Assembly (NCBI GenBank): GCA_038206235.1
Contig: JBBRBB010000002.1
Span: forward strand, 1-64,000
Reading direction: 5' to 3'
Length of the DNA: 64,000 nt
DNA from: JBBRBB01 sp038206235
Lineage (GTDB): Bacteria; Bacteroidota; Bacteroidia; Chitinophagales; Chitinophagaceae
This document shows positions 7,508 to 15,005 of this stretch, one piece after another. Both the position numbers and the translations under genes were made by a program. Below the pieces are notes generated by a model. The model saw only the letters and a list, made by a program, of their open reading frames with translations, did not search any database and was not told the DNA's origin. The number at the start of each line of letters is the position of its first letter. Positions within the stretch are counted from its first letter, which is position 1.

Positions 7508-8473
7508 ATGAAAGTAATTCAATCCATAGAATCAATATATGATGAGCAAAAAGAATTAAATGATAAGCTTAAAGTAAAGGTTGACCAAGTATTTAAAAGA
7601 ATTAAAAAAGACACATGGCACTATATAAGCAGAGTGAAAGGGTTAGAAAGTTTTGCTTTAAAACTAGAAACGGGACGATTTTCAAATCCTAATATGTTAG
7701 AAGATTTTTTTGCCTGTACTTTAGTCGTTGAAAATCTTGACCAAATTAATAAAGCAACTACTTTAATCAGAAACAATTTTGATGTCACATCACAGAAGCC
7801 AAAAAGCTCAAGAATGACACATAAAGAACCATTCTCCTTTCAGTTTGATGATTTAAGACTATATGCCCAATTAAAGCACCCTGACTATCTCCCTCCTGAA
7901 CCAATTTCCAAAATCTCATTTGAAATCCAGATAAAAACTTTTTTGCAGCATGCTTGGGGGCTTGCAACCCATGACTTAATTTATAAAGCTGATGAGATAA
8001 ATTGGCCCAAAGAAAGGATTGCATTTCAAATTAAGGCAATGCTAGAACAAGCTGAAGTAACTATTAGCGGAGTAAATAACCTTATTAGTCTACCTGAAGT
8101 GTCTAAAGACAATTACGAAACAGCAGAGCAAAAAAAAATTCTAAAGTTTTACCAAGACTTTTTTCCAAAAGATGAACTGCCAAAAGATATTGTCAGGTTA
8201 TGTAAAAACACAAAAGAATTGTTATCTGTATTAAATTTAAAAGTAACTGACTTGAAAAACATTCTAACATCAGAAAATGCAGCTGGAAGAGGAACGAATC
8301 TAAAAAACTTATCTCCGTTTTTATTAATAATTCAATCAATTATTTATCAAAGACAAGCAGTACTTGAAGAATATATTAATGATGTACCCAAAAAATTCAA
8401 AATTATTTTACCTAAAGAATTACAGACCGAAAAATTGGCAATCACAAGTTTAGAAAATATTATCAAAGTATAG
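7508..8473 (+). CDS. Divergent RelA/SpoT-domain nucleotidyltransferase in the restriction island
   Basis: This 321-residue protein carries a RelA/SpoT synthetase-like domain in the first 180 residues: RVKGLESFALKLETG (about 41-55, ATP-binding RxKxxxS pattern), LEDFFACTLVVENLDQI (about 65-81) and FEIQIKTFLQHAWGLATHDL (about 138-157, the E-x-Q-x-K/R-T...H-x-W...H block). The usual D-x-x-G-x-R element is altered here (DFFACTLVV) and the GYRSxH element is not clear, so canonical (p)ppGpp synthesis is uncertain. The C-terminal 150 residues are helical with no recognised domain. In other contexts RelA/SpoT-type toxins pyrophosphorylate nucleotides or tRNA (toxSAS, CapRel). Its place in a restriction operon suggests abortive defence, which is inference. 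Confidence 0.85.
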   Translation: MKVIQSIESIYDEQKELNDKLKVKVDQVFKRIKKDTWHYISRVKGLESFALKLETGRFSNPNMLEDFFACTLVVENLDQINKATTLIRNNFDVTSQKPKSSRMTHKEPFSFQFDDLRLYAQLKHPDYLPPEPISKISFEIQIKTFLQHAWGLATHDLIYKADEINWPKERIAFQIKAMLEQAEVTISGVNNLISLPEVSKDNYETAEQKKILKFYQDFFPKDELPKDIVRLCKNTKELLSVLNLKVTDLKNILTSENAAGRGTNLKNLSPFLLIIQSIIYQRQAVLEEYINDVPKKFKIILPKELQTEKLAITSLENIIKV

Positions 8474-8490
8474 GCTCACACACCAAGGCA

Positions 8491-8548
8491 GGCACATTTG
8501 CAAGGCACACAAAGCTAACAACACAAAAGCTAACCTTGCAAAAGAGCC
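8491..8548 (+). repeat. Right boundary repeat of the four-gene island
   Basis: GGCACATTTGCAAG, ACACAAAGCT and GCAAAAGAG appear here in the same order and orientation as at 3824-3876. With the left copy it frames exactly the four island genes. Confidence 0.55.
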
Positions 8549-8688
8549 GACCTTGTTCCTACACTTCCGGGACACACCCTAAGTAATAGGACACAGTTAT
8601 TAGTTTGACACACCAAGAAAAGGGCGAATGTACAACATGGGGTTTGGCAAAATACGGGGTGACGTAAGCCGTGTTTAATCTTTCGGTT

Positions 8689-8816
8689 CATTGTGCATCT
8701 GCATATCCAGCTTGACATTAAAAATTTAGCTGTAGAATATATCATTAACTTTTTATCTTTACTCAACAGCGGTTAGTCGGGGGCGACGTAATTCTATTAC
8801 CCGTACTTCGCCAAGC
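8689..8816 (+). repeat. 128-bp dispersed repeat (copy 1)
   Basis: This segment runs from CATTGTGCATCTGCATATCC to TACCCGTACTTCGCCAAGC and is nearly the same as 59101-59229 in the same orientation, with a more variable stretch around GGTTAGTCGGGGGCGACG. It lies in the 390-bp gap before the hybrid sensor gene, where no gene is visible. It carries no obvious coding capacity. Its nature is unknown; it may be a small non-autonomous element. Confidence 0.65.
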
Positions 8817-8863
8817 TCCTCCTTCAGGCGTAATAAAAAGATTTCAGTTATATTTATACCACC

Positions 8864-11800
8864 ATGTACAAACCATTCCTGAAGCTTAAAATAATTTTGA
8901 GTCTTGCCATTATTTGGTCAGGAATTAGTGTATCCGCACAAACTTCCAATGCCTATCAAAGCATTTCCATTGCACAGGGTTTATCGCAAGGCATGGTCTT
9001 CGATATTTTGCAGGACAAAGAAGGGTTTATATGGATAGCTACAAAAAATGGTTTGAACCGTTATGATGGCTACGGGTTTACTGTTTTTACCAACGACCCT
9101 TACAATACACATTCCTTAAGCAGCAATATCATCACCACTCTTTTTGAAGACAGCAAAGGCCGCATTTGGGCAGGTACAGAAAATGCAGGACTGAATGTGT
9201 ATGATAAAAAAAGCGGACGATTTTACCGCATTACTAACCGGCCAAATAATGCAGCCAGCCTTTCCGGTAACAGGATAATAAATTCTATTACTGAAACTCC
9301 GGAGGGAAAAATATTGGTACCCGCCGAAGACGCAGGTTTTAATGTAATTACGCTCCCTGTTGATTTTTTTGAAAAAGAATCTGCACCCGTAATTACAAGA
9401 TTATTGATGCCCGGCAATACACAGGTTTATGGAGTAGGTAAGGACAAAAATGGTGCAATATGGATCAGCGGTCTTGACAACAAGGTGTATAATTTTGACC
9501 CGGTTAAAAACAATTTTACCAAATTAAATAATGGCAAATTTTACAATAATGGTTATTGCACCGAAGAGGGAGAAATATGGATCAGTGGCAATTTTTTTCT
9601 TTGGGATGGCACTGCTGTCAGTCCGTTATTTGATATCAATAAAACTACACCGGGTAATCTAATATTAAACCCTATCCGTGACCCGTGGACAAATTTTCAT
9701 GAAGAACTGGAATATTATAACATCAGCAGATGGCAACCCGGCCAACTCATTCAATGGGGTAAAGACCTGCCGCTTACTAAAGACTCGAAAGTATTGTATC
9801 CTTTTTTGATTGATCGCTCCGGTATGCTCTGGGCGGGCACAAAAGGGTATGGGCTGCGTAAATACAATATAGGGCAAACCAGGTTCAGGAAACAGTTGCC
9901 GGGTTTTAGTGTAAGGTATGTAGTGCCTTCAACCGATGGTATTTTTTTGGGTGCTTATCCTTACGAATGGAGGAAGCTTGAAAAAGATTCAGTCGAAAAA
10001 AATGTTTTTAATAAAATTTTACCCGGTCGTGAAATTGATAATGTGATTATTTCTAAAACAGGTGATTACTGGATTAGGACTGATGATGAAGGCTTATTCC
10101 GATATAATGTTGCGGCAGGCAAATTAACTGCTTTTCCATCTGTAAATTTCAATTCAGGGGAAGGGGATAAGCAGCCCATGATTGAGGACAGCAAAGGAGA
10201 TATTTGGTTTCCGGGCCTCGGCGGTGCATTTACCAGGATAGCTGCAACTACAGGCAACATTTTTACTTTCACTATTAATAACAATCCTGCGAGACCAATG
10301 CTTACCAAAGCAATTTGCACAGCGCTGTACGAGGATGGCAATGGAATATTCTGGACAGGCACTGAAGTGGGCTTTACTAAAATTGACTTTGCAGGAAAGG
10401 AAAACAGTCAGCCAAAAATAACCTGGTATAATAATGACCCTGCCAACCGAAATTCTCTAAACTATAATCACGTATCCTGTTTCCTCGATGACCCGAAGGA
10501 ACCCGAAAAATATTTATGGATAGCTACTAAAGGCGGTGGACTTAACAGGCTCGACAAAACCACCGGCGACTTTTTTCATCTCACCACCAAAGATGGTTTG
10601 CCTAATGATGTGGTATATGGAATATTAGCTGATGGTGCAGACCATATCTGGGGAAGCACTAATCGCGGAATCTTTTGCCTGCTTAGAAATAAAAACAACA
10701 AGAACGCATGGAGCTTCCGCAATTTTAGTAAAGCTGATGGGTTGCAGGATGATGAATTCAATACAGGTGCTTATGCTAAACTCCCCGATGGCAGGCTTGC
10801 TTTCGGTGGCGTTAACGGACTTAATGTTTTTAATCCAAAAGAAATACTTACACCGGGTTTTATACCCAATGTTTTTATTACTAATATTCTCGTGAATAAC
10901 CAACCTGTAACACCTGGTGATAAAACTGAGGTTTTACAAAATACAATTGAACAAACAAGGAACATCACACTTACTCATTTGCAGGATATACTTACACTGG
11001 AATTTTCATCGCTTGATTTTACCACACCTGATCAAAACAAGTATAGATACAAACTGGAAGGCGCCGATAAAGACTGGATAGAATCCGGCTCAAGGCGCAC
11101 GGCTACCTATCTGCATTTGCCGCCGGGAAAATATACATTCAAAGTACAGGGAAGTAACAGCCAGGGAACCTGGAGTGATAAGATCGGCGAATTGCAAATT
11201 AATGTATTACCACCCTGGTGGCGTACATGGTGGGCTTATGCTGCTTACCTGCTTTTAATAATTCTATCTATAAGAGCATATTTTAAATTTACGCTAAACA
11301 GAGCCAAATTGAAATCGCAACTTGTTGTTGAACAAAACGAAGCCAAAAGGGCAAAAGAACTGGATAATTTAAAAACACAGCTGTATACAAACATCACACA
11401 CGAATTTCGTACACCGCTTACTGTTATATTGGGTATGGCGCATCAGATAGCCAATAAACCGAAAGAGTATTTAAAAAGCGGAACTGAAATGATAATCCGT
11501 AATGGTGAAAGCCTCTTAAAGCTGATAAATGAAATGCTTGACCTTTCAAAATTAGAAAGCGGAAAAATGTCGCTGCAATTAGTGCAGGGTGATATTATTA
11601 ATTTTCTCAGGTACATTGTTGAGTCATTTCATTCTTTGGCAGAGAGCCAGAAAAAACAATTGCATTTTCTTTCTGAGATAGATTCGTTCATCACAGCATA
11701 TGATCCCGAAAAGATGAGACAGATTATCGCAAACTTACTTTCCAATGCTTTAAAATTTACGCCGCAAAAAGGGAACATATACATCTCTGTCAGTGAAACT

Positions 11801-12958
11801 AAGCTGGCAGGCAAAGAAGAAGGATCATCGCTTGTTATTAAAGTAAAAGATACAGGTATTGGAATTCCCGAAGAGCAGATGCTATATATTTTTGACCGGT
11901 TTTATCAATCAGATAACAGCAATACACGCAAGGCGGAAGGAACAGGTATTGGTTTAGCATTAATGAAAGAACTGGTGAAATTAATGGAAGGAGAGATTTT
12001 AGTAAAAAGCCCGCCAACAGGCGCCGGTAAAGGAAGTGAGTTTACTGTAATACTGCCTTTTAAAAGATTAGCAATAGCTGAAACAGGAATTACTTATCAG
12101 GATTTGAAATATATTCCTCAACAAAAAGCAGATAGCACGACCAAAATAAAAAATGAATTTATAAATGAAACTGCAGGTAATCAAAAGCCATTGATCCTGT
12201 TGGTAGAAGACAATGCTGATGTGGTTGCATACACTGCATCCTGCCTTCCTGATTATCGCCTTGCTGTAGGAATAGATGGAATGGAAGGACTTGAAATAGC
12301 CACTGATATTATTCCTGACCTGATCATTACCGACGTGATGATGCCATTGATGGATGGTTTTGAATTGTGCCGTAAGTTGCGAAACGACGAACGCACCAGT
12401 CATATTCCCATTATTATACTTACTGCCAAAGCAGATATCGCAAGTAAAATGGAAGGACTGGAACGCGGCACTGATGTTTACTTAGAAAAGCCATTTAACC
12501 GGGAAGAGTTACTGCTACGTATAAAGAAATTGCTGGAGCTAAGAAAACATCTGCAACAGTATTATCTTAAAAAAGCCGGGCTTACCGATAAGCCTGTATC
12601 TATACCGGCACCTGCAGATGATGAGATAGAAGATGCATTTGTAAGAAAAGTAAGAGAAGCTATAGAGTTACATTTGTCAGATTTTGATTTTACTGTAGAG
12701 CAGTTGTGCAAATATGTATTTATGAGCCATTCGCAGTTGCACCGGAAATTAGATGCGTTAACAGGATGCAGTCCCAATAAATTCATACGCATTATCCAAC
12801 TTAAAAAGGCAAAAGAGCTGCTTAAAAAACCCGATAACAGCATTGCATCAATCGCATTTGAATGCGGCTACAATGATCCGGCTTATTTTTCACGTGTGTT
12901 TAAACAGGAGAATAATATAGCACCACAGGAGTGGCGGGTAAAGCAATTGCAGCATTAA
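8864..12958 (+). CDS. Hybrid two-component system sensor/regulator (propeller, kinase, receiver, AraC HTH)
   Basis: This 1364-residue protein begins with a signal peptide (about 1-26). A periplasmic two-component-regulator propeller follows to about residue 710 (repeats such as DKEGFIWIATKNGLNRYDG and DSKGRIWAGTENAGL), then a Y_Y_Y domain (711-786) and one membrane helix (786-808). The cytoplasmic part has HisKA with THEFRTPL (His846), an ATPase (NLLSNALKF, DTGIGIP, GTGIGLAL), a receiver (ILLVEDNADV, acceptor Asp1157 in TDVMMP, KPF) and an AraC HTH (1259-1364). All key residues are present. Such hybrids sense glycans or other ligands and regulate nearby genes; no polysaccharide-utilisation locus is adjacent, so the ligand is unknown. 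Confidence 0.95.
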   Translation: MYKPFLKLKIILSLAIIWSGISVSAQTSNAYQSISIAQGLSQGMVFDILQDKEGFIWIATKNGLNRYDGYGFTVFTNDPYNTHSLSSNIITTLFEDSKGRIWAGTENAGLNVYDKKSGRFYRITNRPNNAASLSGNRIINSITETPEGKILVPAEDAGFNVITLPVDFFEKESAPVITRLLMPGNTQVYGVGKDKNGAIWISGLDNKVYNFDPVKNNFTKLNNGKFYNNGYCTEEGEIWISGNFFLWDGTAVSPLFDINKTTPGNLILNPIRDPWTNFHEELEYYNISRWQPGQLIQWGKDLPLTKDSKVLYPFLIDRSGMLWAGTKGYGLRKYNIGQTRFRKQLPGFSVRYVVPSTDGIFLGAYPYEWRKLEKDSVEKNVFNKILPGREIDNVIISKTGDYWIRTDDEGLFRYNVAAGKLTAFPSVNFNSGEGDKQPMIEDSKGDIWFPGLGGAFTRIAATTGNIFTFTINNNPARPMLTKAICTALYEDGNGIFWTGTEVGFTKIDFAGKENSQPKITWYNNDPANRNSLNYNHVSCFLDDPKEPEKYLWIATKGGGLNRLDKTTGDFFHLTTKDGLPNDVVYGILADGADHIWGSTNRGIFCLLRNKNNKNAWSFRNFSKADGLQDDEFNTGAYAKLPDGRLAFGGVNGLNVFNPKEILTPGFIPNVFITNILVNNQPVTPGDKTEVLQNTIEQTRNITLTHLQDILTLEFSSLDFTTPDQNKYRYKLEGADKDWIESGSRRTATYLHLPPGKYTFKVQGSNSQGTWSDKIGELQINVLPPWWRTWWAYAAYLLLIILSIRAYFKFTLNRAKLKSQLVVEQNEAKRAKELDNLKTQLYTNITHEFRTPLTVILGMAHQIANKPKEYLKSGTEMIIRNGESLLKLINEMLDLSKLESGKMSLQLVQGDIINFLRYIVESFHSLAESQKKQLHFLSEIDSFITAYDPEKMRQIIANLLSNALKFTPQKGNIYISVSETKLAGKEEGSSLVIKVKDTGIGIPEEQMLYIFDRFYQSDNSNTRKAEGTGIGLALMKELVKLMEGEILVKSPPTGAGKGSEFTVILPFKRLAIAETGITYQDLKYIPQQKADSTTKIKNEFINETAGNQKPLILLVEDNADVVAYTASCLPDYRLAVGIDGMEGLEIATDIIPDLIITDVMMPLMDGFELCRKLRNDERTSHIPIIILTAKADIASKMEGLERGTDVYLEKPFNREELLLRIKKLLELRKHLQQYYLKKAGLTDKPVSIPAPADDEIEDAFVRKVREAIELHLSDFDFTVEQLCKYVFMSHSQLHRKLDALTGCSPNKFIRIIQLKKAKELLKKPDNSIASIAFECGYNDPAYFSRVFKQENNIAPQEWRVKQLQH

Positions 12959-12964
12959 CGCCTG

Positions 12965-13034
12965 CCCCACTATCCATAGAGTTCTGCAAGGACTCTGTGG
13001 ATTATTAATAAAAGCAAGACTTTGTCTGGTATTC
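12965..13034 (+). repeat. 70-bp dispersed inverted repeat with hairpin (copy 1)
   Basis: This segment is closely matched, in reverse complement, by 35684-35753. Both contain a long shared run reading CTCTGTGGATTATTAATAAA on this strand and an end rich in AGACTTTGTCTGG. The first part can fold as CCATAGAGTTC / GGACTCTGTGG and begins 6 bp after the sensor gene's stop, so it could also end transcription. Confidence 0.6.
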
Positions 13035-13143
13035 AAAGTGCCACCGTTCAAAGATAATTTCAAAAGAAAAAATTTGCATTTTGTAATTATCCATAAGCGC
13101 CAACTCATCACAAAATAATAAATGGAGACATTTAATCAGGTCC

Positions 13144-13473
13144 CTATATTTTCATCCAAATAATTATTTTCTCTGTTTGATTTTTCTGTAAAACGCCAAG
13201 TACTCGGGTAACCAGTGGAAGCAAATGTGTCAATGTATTTTTAAAAACATCCAGCACAATTATTAAACAAGGTAACTTCGAAACGTTTTACTGGTAAGGA
13301 ATATTTTTATCAACAACTATCCAGCAATCAAAATTGTTTTGAGCAAGTAATGTAAGTAATTCTCCGTTTTTAATACCATTCCACTCCATATCCTTAATTG
13401 TATATACTTCATGAAAGTCTGAAAGGTATTTCTTAAATCTTACATCAATATTTTCATCCAGCAATATTTTCAT
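13144..13473 (-). pseudogene. DUF5615 PIN-like toxin interrupted by an in-frame stop
   Basis: The frame begins MKILLDENIDVRFKKYLSDF and continues EVYTIKDMEWNGIKNGELL and DCWIVVDKNIPYQ, the DUF5615 (PIN-like, Mut7-C related) pattern. A TAA at 13288-13290 replaces codon 62. The same frame then continues with family-like sequence (NVSKLPCLIIVLDVFKNTL) to a second stop at 13144, giving a 109-codon gene of normal family length. A single change such as CAA to TAA explains the break. It overlaps the antitoxin gene by 4 bp (ATGA). The toxin is probably inactive, since the truncated product lacks the last third. Confidence 0.8.
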
Positions 13474-13688
13474 TCTGCGATGTCAGCTATAAATTTTTCA
13501 GCAGCAAGTTCAATTACTGCTTCAGCCTGTTGCTTACTAACAGAAGGAAAACCTTCCAGAAACTCTTCAAGTGAGCTTTCTTCAAGATAATCAAACAATG
13601 TTTTTACAGCCACTCTTGTTCCCTTGAAAACAGGCGCGCCTCCGGCAATATCTTTATCAATAGCCACTAATTCGTTTACGTTTTTCAT
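13470..13688 (-). CDS. DUF433 antitoxin
   Basis: This 72-residue protein matches the DUF433 pattern: IDKDIAGGAPVFKGTRVAVK (residues 10-29), TLFDYLEESSLEEFLEGFP (31-49) and a C-terminal helix. DUF433 proteins are winged-helix, VapB-like antitoxins that pair with DUF5615 toxins. The antitoxin normally binds the toxin and represses the shared promoter. Here the partner downstream is broken by a stop codon, while this reading frame is intact, as expected when toxin loss is tolerated first. The operon promoter should lie in the AT-rich stretch 13690-13760. Confidence 0.85.
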   Translation of the reverse strand: MKNVNELVAIDKDIAGGAPVFKGTRVAVKTLFDYLEESSLEEFLEGFPSVSKQQAEAVIELAAEKFIADIAE

Positions 13689-13888
13689 TAAAAGCTTTTT
13701 ACTAAGTTAAGAATAAGAAACAAATAAATTTATATTTGTAATTATCAACCGAAGCATGTTTCTTAATTAAACTCATATTCAAATTTGCATTTTATTCTTT
13801 ATAAAGAAAGCCAAATATTTATGTTGCTTATAGGGATCAAATATTATTTAATCAATTTCAATTTAATTTTTTGCACCTAATAAAAGCC

Positions 13889-14650
13889 TTACAAATTAAT
13901 TCCTCCCGATGCTTCAATGCGTTGCGCATTTATCCAGCGTGCATCTTCACTGCATAGAAATGCAATGATGCCGCCAATATCTTCTGCCACGCCGGTTCTG
14001 CCCAATGCGGTTTGTGAAGCCATCATTTTTTTTCTTTCGGGATTATTGCGAATGACCGCATTATTAAAATCGGTTTCAATAGGTCCGGGGGCAACCACAT
14101 TTGCAGTGATGCCTCTTGCGCCCACTTCTTTTGCGAGGTATTTTGTAAATGTTTCAATAGCGCCTTTCATGGAAGCATACACCGAATAACCGGGAACACA
14201 AAACCGCGTAGTGCCGGTAGAGATATTGATGATGCGTCCGTTATCATTCATAATTGGCAGCGAACGCTGGGTGAGAAAGTAAATACTTTTGAAATGAATA
14301 TTCAGGAATTTGTCAAAGTCATCTTCTGTTACCTGTGCAAACGGAAGGGAAGCGCCAATGCCTGCATTGTTAATAAGAAAATCAAATTTGTTTGTGCCCC
14401 ATTTGCTTTGCAGCATTTGAGATACCTGTTGTAAGAAAGCATCGAGTAATTTAAAATCAGAGGAATCGTATTGCAGCGCCGCCGCTTTTTTCCCAACGGC
14501 TTCTATTTGCGCTACCACTGCATCTGCAGCTTCTTTTTGTGAATGATAAGTAATGATAACATCATTCCCATATTCTGCTAAGCGCAACGCCATGTTTTTA
14601 CCCAACCCTCTGCTGCCGCCTGTAACCAATGCAATTTTATTTGTTGTCAT
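13889..14650 (-). CDS. SDR-family NAD(P)-dependent oxidoreductase
   Basis: This 253-residue protein has the classical short-chain dehydrogenase features: the cofactor motif TGGSRGLG (residues 10-17), NNAGIG (about 93-98), Ser in INISTGTT, the YxxxK pair in YSVYASMKGA and the PGPIETDF loop. The length and C-terminal ARWINAQRIEASGGINL fit 3-oxoacyl-ACP-reductase-like SDRs. The real substrate cannot be read from sequence. The gene stands alone on the minus strand after the toxin-antitoxin pair. Confidence 0.9.
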   Translation of the reverse strand: MTTNKIALVTGGSRGLGKNMALRLAEYGNDVIITYHSQKEAADAVVAQIEAVGKKAAALQYDSSDFKLLDAFLQQVSQMLQSKWGTNKFDFLINNAGIGASLPFAQVTEDDFDKFLNIHFKSIYFLTQRSLPIMNDNGRIINISTGTTRFCVPGYSVYASMKGAIETFTKYLAKEVGARGITANVVAPGPIETDFNNAVIRNNPERKKMMASQTALGRTGVAEDIGGIIAFLCSEDARWINAQRIEASGGINL

Positions 14651-14695
14651 AGAATGTTTTTTAAACAGTAAAATAATTTTTCAAAAGTAAGCATG

Positions 14696-14791
14696 TTGCA
14701 AGGGAAGGACATGCGCCGTTTATTATTTTTATCTGAACTTTCAGTTACTGCTTACATGAAAAATATCTGCTTTACTGTATTTCTCTCCTTC
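14696..14791 (+). repeat. 96-bp direct repeat flanking the TonB-type barrel gene (left copy)
   Basis: This segment, containing GGACATGCGCCGTTTATT and ATGAAAAATATCTGC, is nearly identical to 17646-17741 in the same orientation, 2950 bp away. The two copies bracket the frameshifted barrel gene. A short open frame across this copy has no recognisable protein character. Confidence 0.7.
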
Positions 14792-15005
14792 ATCGGAATA
14801 AATGGAGCGCAGCTGCTTTTTAATAGTGCTATTACAGCAAGGCGAAAAAAATCAATCTATTTTTTGCCGCTCATCATTGCACGTTGATAAACGGTTCCCC
14901 TTTAAAACATCATAATCCCATTCATCCGTTTTTTACATTTTTACTTTCATCTCTTATTCAATTTCACAGGTACGAAATAAAACGTAGAAGCCAAATTTTT
15001 ACTGT

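Noticed and set aside
3901..8480. Apparent scarcity of CTGCAG inside the restriction island
   Set aside because: I noticed none by eye, but the island is AT-rich, the count was not done rigorously, and scarcity would be expected from composition alone.
14693..14887. 64-codon open frame on the plus strand
   Set aside because: It overlaps the 96-bp repeat and reads as random hydrophobic sequence; the second copy of the repeat does not keep the frame open.
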